Shown: positions 49,496 to 59,531 of the stretch, in pieces
How the letters are laid out: each line of letters begins with the position of its first letter
Numbering within the stretch: position 1 is the stretch's first letter
NCBI GenBank assembly: GCA_002762985.1
Contig: PCXZ01000016.1
Location: 42,088-106,087 of the forward strand
DNA from: Candidatus Woesearchaeota archaeon CG10_big_fil_rev_8_21_14_0_10_44_13
Lineage (GTDB): Archaea > Nanobdellota > Nanobdellia > Woesearchaeales > UBA12501
Length of the DNA: 64,000 nt
Direction: 5' to 3'
Translations under genes and position numbers: made by a program
Notes under the pieces: generated by a model
Databases searched by the model: none
Told to the model about the DNA's origin: nothing
Seen by the model: only the letters and a program-made list of their open reading frames with translations

Positions 49496-49610
49496 TAAGT
49501 TAGAAGAAAGAGAGACAGTATCTTTTAACATAGATAAACACATTCCCAACGCCCTTGCCCCTTTCTCCATTCGAAATCTATAAATATAAGCTCATACATC
49601 CATCCAGACC

Positions 49611-49970
49611 ATGACCGCAGTCCAGGATACAAAAAGCGCAGTATGCTACCAGTGCAATAAGATGGTGCCTGTCTCTGACCTAAGGTTTGTCCTGGCGGAA
49701 AAAGACACTGCGGTGCCCCTCTGCTCAGAATGCAGGTCAAAGACAAGGACAAAAGTGCATGTGATGAAGAAGGTGGAAGAGGGCAGGGAAGCTAAAACGC
49801 CCGTGAACAGGCCTGATTATTACTGCGAGAGATGCAAGTACAGGTTCAAGCATGATTCTAAGGGAAAGACCAATCTCAGGTGCCCTTTCTGCGGGAAATC
49901 CGACAAGATAAGGCAGCATAAGGAGCATGCAGCAGATGATCTGCTGAAAGAATCAGAAGGATACTATTGA
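49611..49970 (+). CDS. Zinc-ribbon protein (four CxxC motifs)
   Basis: CYQCNKM...CSECRS...CERCKY...CPFCGK. Confidence 0.8.
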   Translation: MTAVQDTKSAVCYQCNKMVPVSDLRFVLAEKDTAVPLCSECRSKTRTKVHVMKKVEEGREAKTPVNRPDYYCERCKYRFKHDSKGKTNLRCPFCGKSDKIRQHKEHAADDLLKESEGYY

Positions 49971-50720
49971 GCTAGGCCTTTTTTTTTCATCTTTGGTTAT
50001 GCATTCAGGGATATGCTCTCTCATAGGTATCCCTTTCGGCAGGAAACTTCCATACATCCCTAACTGGGCAGGAGCAAGCACCTCATTTCTTGCAATGTAT
50101 CTTCCGGCCTCAATAACACCGATGTCATTTGACAGCAAAGCGCATGATTTATTCCCTTCTAATACGATCGCAAGACCTGAGCTCAGGAAATTGATATCAG
50201 GGTAATTGAGCCTGTACACTGTTTGCAGGCCAGTATAAGCCCGTTTGCATACATTATAAGTCGCTTTCTCTTCTGCTGAAAACGAAAGAACTTTGCCTTC
50301 GTTCTGGAGTATTGATACAAGGCGGTTTTCTGCCCTTATCAGCCTCTCTACTGCTTCATGGGGGATCTTATTGCGCATGCATTTGTCAACGGCTTTCCCT
50401 TTATTCTTGAATTTTTCAATTGCGGTCCCTTTTAATTCAGAGAGGATTATATCTGTTGTGCATATGCCATATTTTTCTCTGTTAGGTCCCCTAAACCTTA
50501 CTAGCTCTATAAAAGACTGGAGAAAAGCCTCGCTTTCATGGACATCTGTCACCCTTAGATTATCATAATCAAAATTCCTCTTCTCTCTCAGGCCCAGGAT
50601 CTCAAGGACACCCCCTAAGGAAGTCGGATCAAAAAGCACAATATCATAACTTCTTGCAATCTCAACAATCTTGTTTATAGAATCATCGACAGGATCACTT
50701 GCTTCCATGTTATTCATCAA
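49953..50720 (-). CDS. Possible PIN-like domain protein
   Basis: Spaced acidic residues VLFDPTSLGG, TTDIILSELKG, YPDINFLSSGLAI..., LLSNDIGVIEA. Confidence 0.5.
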   Translation of the reverse strand: MMNNMEASDPVDDSINKIVEIARSYDIVLFDPTSLGGVLEILGLREKRNFDYDNLRVTDVHESEAFLQSFIELVRFRGPNREKYGICTTDIILSELKGTAIEKFKNKGKAVDKCMRNKIPHEAVERLIRAENRLVSILQNEGKVLSFSAEEKATYNVCKRAYTGLQTVYRLNYPDINFLSSGLAIVLEGNKSCALLSNDIGVIEAGRYIARNEVLAPAQLGMYGSFLPKGIPMREHIPECITKDEKKRPSSIVSF

Positions 50721-50862
50721 AACACCCCAAACTAGGCTTTCTGGGCTTTTATTATGGGAGGATTTATAAATGTTTCTACTTTAACTACTATTAAGTAAAG
50801 ATTAAATTTTTACACTCTTAGCTTCAAAAACCTTTAAAAACCCCCCTGCCTACCTTATTCCC

Positions 50863-52980
50863 ATGCCGAAGAAAATAGTGATAACGGCGGCACTGCCGTA
50901 TGCAAACGGCCCCATTCATATGGGCCACATGGTCGAGTATATAGAGACAGACATATTCGCAAGGTTCATGAAGCTGATAGGCGAGCACGCGATATTCTGC
51001 TGCGCTGATGACACTCACGGGACACCCATCGAGATTGCGGCTATGAAGAAAGGCGTCCTTCCTGAAGAGCTGATCTCAGTGATGCACAAGGAGCACCTCA
51101 GGGATTTCATGGATTTCCAGATAAGGTTCGACAGCTATCATTCGACGAACTCGAAGGAAAACAAGTTCTTCAGCGATTTCATATTCAATGAGCTCGACAA
51201 GAAAAAGCTCATCTACCAGAAGGAAGTCGAGCTGACATACTGCGAGAGGTGCAGGAGGTTCCTGCCGGACAGATATGTCAAAGGGAAATGCCCGAAGTGC
51301 GGAGCAGACGACCAGTATGGCGATGTCTGCGAGAGATGCAATGCCGCTTATTCGACAGTAGACCTTGTCGAGCCTTTCTGCGCGATATGCGGAGGGACGC
51401 CCGCAAAAAGGAAATCCACGCATTACTTCTTCAAGCTGAGCCAATGCGCAGACCAGCTCAAGAGCTGGCTTGACAAGAACAAGAACCTCCAGCAGGAAGT
51501 CAAGAATTATGTATTGAACTGGATAAAAGAGGGGCTCAAGGACTGGGACATAACAAGGGACGGCCCATACTTCGGATTCAATATCCCTGGGGAGAAGGAC
51601 AAGTATTATTATGTGTGGCTTGATGCGCCAGTGGGGTATATCGCTTCTACTGAGAACTACTGCAGGAACATAATGAAAGGCAAGGAGAGGTATGAGGAAT
51701 ACTGGAAAGAAGGAAGGATATTCCATTTCATGGGCAAGGACATAATCTACTTCCATTTCCTTTTCTGGCCGGCCATGCTCATGAATTCCGGCTTTGCGCT
51801 GCCAGAGGACATAATCGTGCACGGCTATCTCACTGTCAATGGCGAGAAGATGTCGAAGTCCAGAGGCACGTTCTTCACTGCAAGGGATTACCTGAATGTG
51901 CTTGACCCGCAGTACCTCAGGTTCTATTATGCTGCAAACCTGTCGAAGACCATGTCGGACATCAATCTTGATTTCAATGACCTGAAGAACAGGACGAACA
52001 ATGAGCTTGTCGCTGACCTAGGCAATTTCGCCTACAGGGTCCTCAGCTTCATAAACAAGAATTTCGACTCAAAGCTCTCTGATTTCGACGAGAAAGAGGC
52101 AAAGCCCATAATGGACGATCTCAAAGGGAAATTTGAGGCTATAAAAAATGCGTATCTGAGATGCAATTTCAGGGAAGCCGTAAAGCTGATCCTTGAAGTG
52201 GGCTCGATAGGAAACAAGCATTTCCAGGAGAACAAGCCATGGGAGATGATGAAGGCAGGAAAAGAAAGCGAGAAGAAAGCCATGCAGGTATCGACATTCT
52301 GCGCGAACATAGCGAAGAACATATCCATACTCATGAAGCCCATACTGCCCCAGTTCTCTGCAGAGCTCGAGAAGCAGCTTGGGATTGGCGAGCAGATATG
52401 GGAAGACTTGGGATTTGGCCTTAAGGACTGCAGGATAAACGAAGCGAAGATACTGATCAGGAAGATAGAGCAGGAGGATATAGACAAGCTTTCTGTGAAA
52501 GATGCGTTCTCGATGCTTGACCTGAGGGTCGCCAAAGTCCTCGAAGCGAAAGAGCATCCTAACTCTGACAAGCTTTTGATACTGCAGATCGATGTCGGCT
52601 CAGACAGGAGGCAGCTTGTCGCTGGATTGAAGCAGCACTACAAGCCGGAAGAATTGGTGGGGAAAAAGATAGTGATAATCAAGAACTTAAAGCCGGCAAA
52701 ACTGAGAGGAGAAGTCTCAGCAGGCATGCTGCTTGCAGGCGGGGATGAGAAAGCCGATATCCACAGGATCCTTGAGGCAAAGGATGCGAAGCCAGGGACA
52801 AGAGTGGCTGTTGATGGCATATCATCATTGCCTGATGAAGGCATAACAGAGATAAGGCTGGAAGATTTCCTCAATGTGAAGATTGAGGTCAATGAAGGCA
52901 AGGCGGTCTACAAAGGACAGGCTCTCAAGGCAGGAAAAGATGATATAACATGCGCCCTTGACAGGGGAAATGTAAGATGA
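50863..52980 (+). CDS. metG: Methionyl-tRNA synthetase with C-terminal tRNA-binding domain
   Basis: AALPYANGPIHMGHMVEYIETD, zinc knuckles, KMSKSRG, C-terminal LDLRVAKVLEAKEHPNSDKLL. Confidence 0.97.
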   Translation: MPKKIVITAALPYANGPIHMGHMVEYIETDIFARFMKLIGEHAIFCCADDTHGTPIEIAAMKKGVLPEELISVMHKEHLRDFMDFQIRFDSYHSTNSKENKFFSDFIFNELDKKKLIYQKEVELTYCERCRRFLPDRYVKGKCPKCGADDQYGDVCERCNAAYSTVDLVEPFCAICGGTPAKRKSTHYFFKLSQCADQLKSWLDKNKNLQQEVKNYVLNWIKEGLKDWDITRDGPYFGFNIPGEKDKYYYVWLDAPVGYIASTENYCRNIMKGKERYEEYWKEGRIFHFMGKDIIYFHFLFWPAMLMNSGFALPEDIIVHGYLTVNGEKMSKSRGTFFTARDYLNVLDPQYLRFYYAANLSKTMSDINLDFNDLKNRTNNELVADLGNFAYRVLSFINKNFDSKLSDFDEKEAKPIMDDLKGKFEAIKNAYLRCNFREAVKLILEVGSIGNKHFQENKPWEMMKAGKESEKKAMQVSTFCANIAKNISILMKPILPQFSAELEKQLGIGEQIWEDLGFGLKDCRINEAKILIRKIEQEDIDKLSVKDAFSMLDLRVAKVLEAKEHPNSDKLLILQIDVGSDRRQLVAGLKQHYKPEELVGKKIVIIKNLKPAKLRGEVSAGMLLAGGDEKADIHRILEAKDAKPGTRVAVDGISSLPDEGITEIRLEDFLNVKIEVNEGKAVYKGQALKAGKDDITCALDRGNVR

Positions 52981-54056
52981 TGCAATACAAGAAGATCTCT
53001 TTTCCCAAGGATTCTCTTCCCCACGACCATATAATAGAGTGGTGGTATTTCAACGGCCATCTGCATGACAAGAACGGCAATCATTATGCTTTCATGGACT
53101 GCCTGTTCAGGGCAGACTCGAAAAAAGTGAAGATACCTTTCATAAAAAGGGTGCCATGGAAATACATATACTTCTCGCATTCCCTCCTCACAGACTCAAG
53201 GACAAAAGAATTCCATTCAGACATCAACCCCCTGCTCGCAGTGTCTGAGGACAGCTTCTCAAAACCCCTGTTTTATGTCAATTATACAATGCCTACATTC
53301 AAGGGTTATTTCAATTATGAGATGGAGCAGACCAGCGGGTCATCATTCAGGGTGAAATCGAGGTTCTTCGACCTTGTCATGAGGTCCAGAAAGCGGCCAT
53401 TGCTCGAGGGCGGAAAAGGGTTCCTGGACCTGAACGGCAAGCAGACCTATTATTACTCGCTGACTAACCTCCAGACAGAAGGATGGGTGGCAGTGAAAGG
53501 GAAGAAGATAAGGGTCAAAGGCAAATCATGGATGGACCACCAGTGGGCAGATGTGGCCTACTCTAGGGACAAATGGTCATGGTTCTCTATACAGCTTGAC
53601 AACAACATAGAGATGGTCTGCTTCGAATATGATGACCTGAAGAAGAAGACTTGCCTGATGAGCATGATAGACGGGCATGGCAGGCAGAAGCACACTGATG
53701 ATATCAGGATGACTCCGCTGGGGAAGCCCTGGGAAAGCCCTAAGACAGGGGCAAGATATCCTCTTTCGTGGAAGATAGAAGTCCCATCGTGGGGCATTGA
53801 ATTGAAGACAAGGCATATGATAAGGGAGCAGGAGATGTTCTCCAACATGATAAATTACTGGGAAGGCCCTGTGCTCATCGAAGGGAAGATGGGCGGGAAG
53901 AGAGTGAAAGGGAATGGATTCATGGAGCTCGCATCGTATCCCATGAAAAAATCCATCACAGGGGTTTACAGGGGTGAATTCAGGAGGATACTGAAGAAGC
54001 AGATGAAGATCACAAAAGACAAGTTCTTCAATCTGGACAGGTGGAAGATCAGTTAA
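52977..54056 (+). CDS. AttH/CrtC-like lipocalin-fold protein
   Basis: HIIEWWYFNGHLHDKNGNHYAFMDCLFR, SWMDHQWAD...WSWFSIQLDNN; overlaps metG stop. Confidence 0.8.
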   Translation: MMQYKKISFPKDSLPHDHIIEWWYFNGHLHDKNGNHYAFMDCLFRADSKKVKIPFIKRVPWKYIYFSHSLLTDSRTKEFHSDINPLLAVSEDSFSKPLFYVNYTMPTFKGYFNYEMEQTSGSSFRVKSRFFDLVMRSRKRPLLEGGKGFLDLNGKQTYYYSLTNLQTEGWVAVKGKKIRVKGKSWMDHQWADVAYSRDKWSWFSIQLDNNIEMVCFEYDDLKKKTCLMSMIDGHGRQKHTDDIRMTPLGKPWESPKTGARYPLSWKIEVPSWGIELKTRHMIREQEMFSNMINYWEGPVLIEGKMGGKRVKGNGFMELASYPMKKSITGVYRGEFRRILKKQMKITKDKFFNLDRWKIS

Positions 54057-54062
54057 GCTAAG

Positions 54063-54653
54063 TTAAGCCAGATGCTTCATGCAGTTATATAGATGTATAG
54101 TATGGTTCTTCTCTTCGTCTATCTCGAAGATTGTTATGCTTGTGTTGCCGAAATTCTCTGTCTTAAGTATGTCCTGCGGCGTTTTCCCTTTTATCACGCA
54201 CATGATTGCCTTGTTTATGCCGTTATGGCCAGCAAATAAGACTGTGCCGTCCTTGTGCTTGTGCAGGACAGAATCGAGGAATTTTTTTGAACGTTCGTAC
54301 ATCTGATCAAAGCTTTCAATAGTTTTTGACTGCAGCTTCTCTTTGCTCTCGTCTTTTTTCAATCCCAGCTCTTCTCTTGTCCTGCCCTGGAATTCTGCCA
54401 GATACCTCTCCCTCAGTTCCCTTACAAAATGGACAGGCGTTTTCGGATGAAACTTAAAGATCTCTTTTGTCGTGTCAGCAGTCCTTGCAAGATCAGAAGA
54501 GTAGATGACATCAATCTGCTCGTCCTTAAGGCGTTCAGCGACTTTTCTTGCCTGATCGAGGCCTTTCTCAGAAAGCCTGCCAGGGAGATGGCCCTGGATT
54601 ATATGCTGGACATTCTCAATTGTCTCTCCGTGGCGAGTGAGGATCAATCTCAT
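54063..54653 (-). CDS. Histidine phosphatase superfamily protein
   Basis: LILTRHGETIENVQHIIQGH, SSDLARTADTTKEI, GHNGINKA. Confidence 0.9.
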   Translation of the reverse strand: MRLILTRHGETIENVQHIIQGHLPGRLSEKGLDQARKVAERLKDEQIDVIYSSDLARTADTTKEIFKFHPKTPVHFVRELRERYLAEFQGRTREELGLKKDESKEKLQSKTIESFDQMYERSKKFLDSVLHKHKDGTVLFAGHNGINKAIMCVIKGKTPQDILKTENFGNTSITIFEIDEEKNHTIHLYNCMKHLA

Positions 54654-54671
54654 AATCAGTCATCTAATAGA

Positions 54672-55148
54672 TCATTTCTTCTCAGCAGGTTTTTCCGCCG
54701 GCGCAGCAGCACCTTCAGCGGGCTGTGCAGCTTCCTCTTTCTTGGGGAAAAGGTCGGCCTTCCCGTGCTTTGTGATCTTGACATTGATCTGCGCAGTCTT
54801 GTCGAACACTGTGTTCCCTGCGACGCTGACCCTCTGCCTCATCCCTTTCATAGTCCTCATGTATTTCATGTCTTTTCCGCGGGCCTTCTTCTTGTTGGAG
54901 ACTCCGACGCCTTTGACTGCAAGGATCTTTTTCCTTGCCGAGCCCTCGATGTCTTTTCTCATCGGGAATCCGCAATAGTCTGAGCCGCCTGTTATTGTGA
55001 ACTCATAGCCTGTAAGGTCAAGCATCTCGCCTTTGAATGTGTCGCCTATCTTCAGTCCGACAAGGTTCTTAGCCTGCTCGTCCTTGACTTCCTTCTGCAC
55101 TGTCTTCCCGCTCTTCGGGTCAGAAATCACAATCTTAAATTCTACCAT
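54672..55148 (-). CDS. rps6e: 30S ribosomal protein S6e
   Basis: MVEFKIVISDPKSGKTVQKEV...LTGYEFTITGGSDYCGFPMRKDIEGS. Confidence 0.95.
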   Translation of the reverse strand: MVEFKIVISDPKSGKTVQKEVKDEQAKNLVGLKIGDTFKGEMLDLTGYEFTITGGSDYCGFPMRKDIEGSARKKILAVKGVGVSNKKKARGKDMKYMRTMKGMRQRVSVAGNTVFDKTAQINVKITKHGKADLFPKKEEAAQPAEGAAAPAEKPAEKK

Positions 55149-55246
55149 TTTATGCCTCCCGAGGCTTAGGCCATTTCCGGCTGTCCTTATTGGATGCCTC
55201 AGCTTTGTAGAGGGAAGGTTTTAGGGGGGATTTATAAGGTTTTTGG

Positions 55247-55741
55247 TCAGATCCAGCTGCCCACCCAGTCCCCTATATAATGGGTTATTATTATGACTAC
55301 GATTGCCGTGATAAGATGCTCTGCTATGGCGTGCCATGCTTTTATCTTCTGCATCTTGGCCATGTGGTAGCTGAATATTGTTATGAGCGAAAGGCCCCAT
55401 ATTATGCTTATGATTATTGCTGTGGAAAGCCCGAAGAATAGCACTGGAATCGCAAATGTCAATGCGACCACGAGCTTTGCTATGAATGTGGAGATTGTCG
55501 ATGTCCATATCTCTTTTGTAGTATGCTTATATTCCGATTCCTCAGAGATATGCATGCCAAGGGCGTCAGAAAGCGCGTCTGCGATCGCGATAAGGAATAT
55601 GCCCCCGAGAACGACATTCCTGGAATGGGTGCCTGAATGAAGGCCTACGATCATCCCCAAGGTGGTTATGACTCCTGAAGTAAGGCCGAAGCTGAACCCC
55701 TTTTTCATGGAATCCTTCATATATGCGTTCATGCGGCGGTC
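55247..55741 (-). CDS. VIT1/CCC1-like integral membrane protein
   Basis: GFSFGLTSGVITTLGMIVGLHSG...GGIFLIAIADALSDALGMHISEESE. Start near the MNAYMKDSMKKG region preferred. Confidence 0.75.
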   Translation of the reverse strand, partial: DRRMNAYMKDSMKKGFSFGLTSGVITTLGMIVGLHSGTHSRNVVLGGIFLIAIADALSDALGMHISEESEYKHTTKEIWTSTISTFIAKLVVALTFAIPVLFFGLSTAIIISIIWGLSLITIFSYHMAKMQKIKAWHAIAEHLITAIVVIIITHYIGDWVGSWI

Positions 55742-55877
55742 ATTTATATAATTTTTGGGTTTTAACCGGCTTAAACCGCAAAAAATATAAACAATATGCC
55801 ATATAAACATATAATATGGGCCAGTTATCGGCTGGTTATCAGCTGACTGTCGATTTTAAAACAAAAAAGGTGGTATC

Positions 55878-56651
55878 ATGGGACTTAAAGATTTCTTCAA
55901 GACTGTATTGATGAGCCTGAACCCTGCAGCATATGAGAAGCTTGCAGAGACAAAGATGACAACTGCGATAAACTATTTCATCTCGATGGTCGCAGCGGTA
56001 TTCATAGTGATGTGCCTCCTGTTCATACCTGCATTGGTGATGATGCCAGGCAGCATAGAGGATGCGCTGGGCAATTTCAAAACCCTTGACATAAGGATAA
56101 ACCAGAGCATGAAAGGCCCCATCTACATACCTGCGAGCGGGACCAAGATAACCATAGACACATCAAAAGAATACAACGATGTCGAGAATGGCAACATAAT
56201 AATAACAGAAGGGGCGATACTCTACAAGTTCCTGCCGTTCACGACTCCGCAGATGATAGTCAGGGAAGGGAGTTTCCTAGAGAACAAGGACCAGATCGCG
56301 ACTTTCATCATGGTGCTGATCGTGGCGATGCTCCCGATGATACTGGTCGCATGCTTCCTCTTCCATCTCATTAAATATGCGATAGTGATACTGCTTGCAT
56401 TGCTTATCGGATTCTTAGTGGCAAGGATCGCAAGGTTCGGCATAACATTCGCTGAGACATCCAAAGTCGCATTGTTCGCATCGACTGTGATGGTGATCGC
56501 TGACCTGCTCACAAAACCGTTCCTGCCGACAATATACTTCGTGCAGTATGGGCTTTTCCTGCTGTTCTTCATAATAGGGATCGGAAGGGTGGGGGATTTC
56601 GAGAGTGTCGTGAGGCCTAAGAAGTTCAAGAGAAGCACGTATGAGGAATGA
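55878..56651 (+). CDS. DUF1189-like membrane protein
   Basis: Multiple TMs flanking an extracytoplasmic beta-rich segment; AAAGGTGG upstream. Confidence 0.7.
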   Translation: MGLKDFFKTVLMSLNPAAYEKLAETKMTTAINYFISMVAAVFIVMCLLFIPALVMMPGSIEDALGNFKTLDIRINQSMKGPIYIPASGTKITIDTSKEYNDVENGNIIITEGAILYKFLPFTTPQMIVREGSFLENKDQIATFIMVLIVAMLPMILVACFLFHLIKYAIVILLALLIGFLVARIARFGITFAETSKVALFASTVMVIADLLTKPFLPTIYFVQYGLFLLFFIIGIGRVGDFESVVRPKKFKRSTYEE

Positions 56652-56675
56652 GGCCGGGCGATCCAGGGAATCATC

Positions 56676-57170
56676 ATGAGGATAAGCGAGCTGGCCAATC
56701 CGAGACAGGTCGTTCTTGTAAGCTCTGAAGCAGAGATAGTGCTTCTGGGCAGAAGGATGGAGAAGAAGGATATAATAACGCTGGCCTGGCACATGCCTGT
56801 CTCGATGGAACCTCCGAGGTATGCGATAAGCGTCGGAAAGACAAGGTTCTCATTGAATCTCATAAAGAAATCAAGATGCTTTGCAGTCAACTTCATGCCT
56901 GCAGAAAAGGAGAAGGAAGTTTTGCTCTGCGGCAGGACAACCGGCCAGAGCACAGACAAGTTCAGGGAATCCGGGCTTACAGAAGAGGAATGCGAGAAGA
57001 TACACTGCCCGAGGATAAAGGAAGCGCTTGGATGGCTCGAGTGTGAGGTCGTCGAGGAGATCGATGCAGGGGATCATGTTGTTTTCATAGCAAAAGTAGT
57101 CTATATGCGGGAGAAGAAGGAAGGGAAAAGATTGTTTCATGTCAGCGGGGACAGGTTTGTGAGGGTTTAG
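56676..57170 (+). CDS. Flavin reductase-like (FMN-binding split barrel) protein
   Basis: PRQVVLVSS...ITLAWHMPVSMEPPRYAISVGKTRFS...CFAVNFMP. Confidence 0.9.
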   Translation: MRISELANPRQVVLVSSEAEIVLLGRRMEKKDIITLAWHMPVSMEPPRYAISVGKTRFSLNLIKKSRCFAVNFMPAEKEKEVLLCGRTTGQSTDKFRESGLTEEECEKIHCPRIKEALGWLECEVVEEIDAGDHVVFIAKVVYMREKKEGKRLFHVSGDRFVRV

Positions 57171-57286
57171 ATGGAGCTGGTGGGACGAGGAGGGCATAGC
57201 AGTATTTTCTTACTTCACCATAAAACTTACTGCCGCAGCAGACAAAATTAAGGTCGCCGTCTGGGTCGATACCGAAAGATATTTAA

Positions 57287-57306
57287 ATATTAGGATATTC
57301 TAATAT
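57287..57306. promoter_or_regulatory. Candidate ArsR-type operator overlapping promoter
   Basis: Perfect inverted repeat ATATTAG-GATATT-CTAATAT immediately upstream of the ArsR ORF, next to TTTAAATA. Confidence 0.65.
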
Positions 57307-57312
57307 GTTATT

Positions 57313-57612
57313 ATGAAGGAATTATACAAAATACATGCTGAATTGTGTAAGGTATTCTCAAACCCCACAAGATTAGAAATATTGAATCTTTTGAGGGATA
57401 AAGAAATGTCAGTAACAGGACTTATTGAAAAAACAAAATTGAGCCAGTCCAATATTTCCCAGCATTTGTCAATTATGAAGTCCAAAGGTATTGTTATATC
57501 AAACAGAAAAGGCAAGAATGTCTATTACAAACTTACAAATCCAAAAATCATCAAAGCTTTTGATATAATAAGGGAGGTTTTAAGCGAAAGATTAAGAAGC
57601 AGGGTGCTGTAA
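57313..57612 (+). CDS. ArsR-family transcriptional regulator
   Basis: LCKVFSNPTRLEILNLLRDKEMSVTGLIEKTKLSQSNISQHLSIMKSKGIV. Confidence 0.92.
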   Translation: MKELYKIHAELCKVFSNPTRLEILNLLRDKEMSVTGLIEKTKLSQSNISQHLSIMKSKGIVISNRKGKNVYYKLTNPKIIKAFDIIREVLSERLRSRVL

Positions 57613-57621
57613 GGTGAAACC

Positions 57622-58203
57622 ATGAAAAAGACAATATTGATTTTGGCAATATTTTTGTTGGGTATTGCTGCTGTTTTGGCGCAAGAAAGCCATGATACTG
57701 AAATTGAAGAAGGCAAGAAGCTTGTGGAAAGCAAGATAAGCTGCGACAAGCTGAGTAATGAACAGCTCGAAGCTATCGGGGATTATTACATGGAACAAAT
57801 GCATCCTGGAGAAGCCCATGAAATTATGGACAACATGATGGGTGGAGAAGGCTCTGAATCTTTGAAACAGGTGCATATCAATATGGCAAAAAGGCTTTAC
57901 TGCAATGAGAATGTTTATATCGACTATGGGATGATGGGTTCTGGGGGCATGATGAACATGATGGGCAGAGGAATGATGGGCAGTTATCCAGCGAGTTACG
58001 ATTATAGCAATTATAGCTATTGGAACATTTTCCGGATATTGCTTTTTGCAGGAGTCATTTTTTTAATAGTGTGGATTATTCATAGATTCGGAATAAAAAA
58101 TACTGCCTCCGAGACACCCCTCAATATTTTGAGAAAGAGATTTGCTAAAGGAGAGATAACAAAAAAAGAGTTTGAAGGCATGAAAAAGGAGTTGGTGGGG
58201 TGA
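57622..58203 (+). CDS. Secreted Met-rich SHOCT-domain protein
   Basis: Signal peptide; GMMGSGGMMNMMGRGMMG; C-terminal LRKRFAKGEITKKEFEGMKKEL (SHOCT). Confidence 0.85.
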   Translation: MKKTILILAIFLLGIAAVLAQESHDTEIEEGKKLVESKISCDKLSNEQLEAIGDYYMEQMHPGEAHEIMDNMMGGEGSESLKQVHINMAKRLYCNENVYIDYGMMGSGGMMNMMGRGMMGSYPASYDYSNYSYWNIFRILLFAGVIFLIVWIIHRFGIKNTASETPLNILRKRFAKGEITKKEFEGMKKELVG

Positions 58204-58502
58204 TACTCATGGAAGAAAACAAAAATGTCTGGGTCTGGGTTCTTGCAGCTGCAGCATTGCTTTTCCTGTTCGGCAGTTTTGGAATGGGAGGCTACGGCAT
58301 GATGGGCTTTGGAATGGGATTCGGATTCCTCTTTATGCTGCTTTTCTGGGGGGTGTTAATATGGCTGGTTGTTACTCTTATCAATGCAGCCCAGTCAGGC
58401 AAGAAAGAGGAAGATCCATCAAACATACTTAAAAAAAGGTATGCTTCTGGGGAAATATCCAAAAAGCAATATGAGGAAATGAAAAAAGAACTTTTAAAAT
58501 GA
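58200..58502 (+). CDS. Met-rich TM SHOCT-domain protein
   Basis: GSFGMGGYGMMGFGMGFGFLFML; ILKKRYASGEISKKQYEEMKKELL. Confidence 0.88.
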   Translation: MILMEENKNVWVWVLAAAALLFLFGSFGMGGYGMMGFGMGFGFLFMLLFWGVLIWLVVTLINAAQSGKKEEDPSNILKKRYASGEISKKQYEEMKKELLK

Positions 58503-59116
58503 ACACAACCATTAAAAGCAAAAAAAAGTATAACTGTATCGCGAGATTCTATGATTTACACAGCAAACTTGCTGAAAAGATATGGTTTACAAAATGGAGA
58601 AAACAGTTTATTTTACCGTTAAAAGGAAAAATTCTCGAAGTAGGGATCGGAACAGGAAAAAATATTGGGTATTATAATAAAGAAGCTGAAGTTGTAGGAA
58701 TTGATTTCTCAGAAAAGATGCTGCAGATAGCCGAAGAAAAGTTAGTTAAATCAGGTAAGAGGAATATTACCTTAAAACAGATGGATGCTGAGAATCTTGA
58801 ATTCAAAGATAATTCATTTGATTATGTTGTGACAACCTGCGTTTTTTGTTCAGTTCCCAACCCGATAAAAGGATTAAAAGAAATAAGAAGAGTTCTAAAG
58901 CCAACGGGTAAATTAATCATGATTGAACATGTGTTAAGCAAAAACCCGGTAATTGCATTAATTGAACATGTACATAATCCAATAACAAAATTTTTCATGG
59001 GGGTAAATGTTAATAGAAACACTAAACAAAATATTATTAAATCAGGTTTGAGGGTTGTGGAAGACAGAAATCTGGCATTATTAGATGTGTTTAAATTAGT
59101 TATAGCTAGAAAATGA
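58499..59116 (+). CDS. Class I SAM-dependent methyltransferase
   Basis: ILEVGIGTGKNIGYY, VVGIDFSEKML, FDYVVTTCVFCSVPNP. Confidence 0.92.
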   Translation: MNTTIKSKKKYNCIARFYDLHSKLAEKIWFTKWRKQFILPLKGKILEVGIGTGKNIGYYNKEAEVVGIDFSEKMLQIAEEKLVKSGKRNITLKQMDAENLEFKDNSFDYVVTTCVFCSVPNPIKGLKEIRRVLKPTGKLIMIEHVLSKNPVIALIEHVHNPITKFFMGVNVNRNTKQNIIKSGLRVVEDRNLALLDVFKLVIARK

Positions 59117-59136
59117 TTTCCTAAGGAGGTAAAAGA

Positions 59137-59526
59137 ATGAAAACTGATGATTTCGCATACATTGTTGAAACGAAAAAAAGTTTTGATGATGCTGTTGTTT
59201 CCGTTTTGAAGGCTGTCGAGCAAAAAGGCTGGGCATTATTTCAGATTTATGATGTAAAGGAGAGATTGGCTGCCAAGGGGTTTGAGCAAAGGCCGCTAAA
59301 AATAATCGAAATCTGTTCAGGTAGATATGCAAATCAGTTCTTAAATAAAAATAGATTAATATCCCTCTGCATGCCATGTAAAATCAACGTTCTGGAGGAA
59401 AACGAAAAAGTAAAAATTGTTGGAATGAAGCCGACGATGATTTCTCAATTCTTCCCGGAGGTAAGCAAAAAGGAAGCTGAACAAGTTGAGAAGGATGTAA
59501 TTGAGATGGTTGATAATGCGAGGTAA
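59137..59526 (+). CDS. DUF302-family protein
   Basis: SFDDAVVSVLKAVEQKGWALFQIYDVKERLAAKGFEQRPLKIIEICS. Confidence 0.85.
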   Translation: MKTDDFAYIVETKKSFDDAVVSVLKAVEQKGWALFQIYDVKERLAAKGFEQRPLKIIEICSGRYANQFLNKNRLISLCMPCKINVLEENEKVKIVGMKPTMISQFFPEVSKKEAEQVEKDVIEMVDNAR

Positions 59527-59531
59527 AAATC

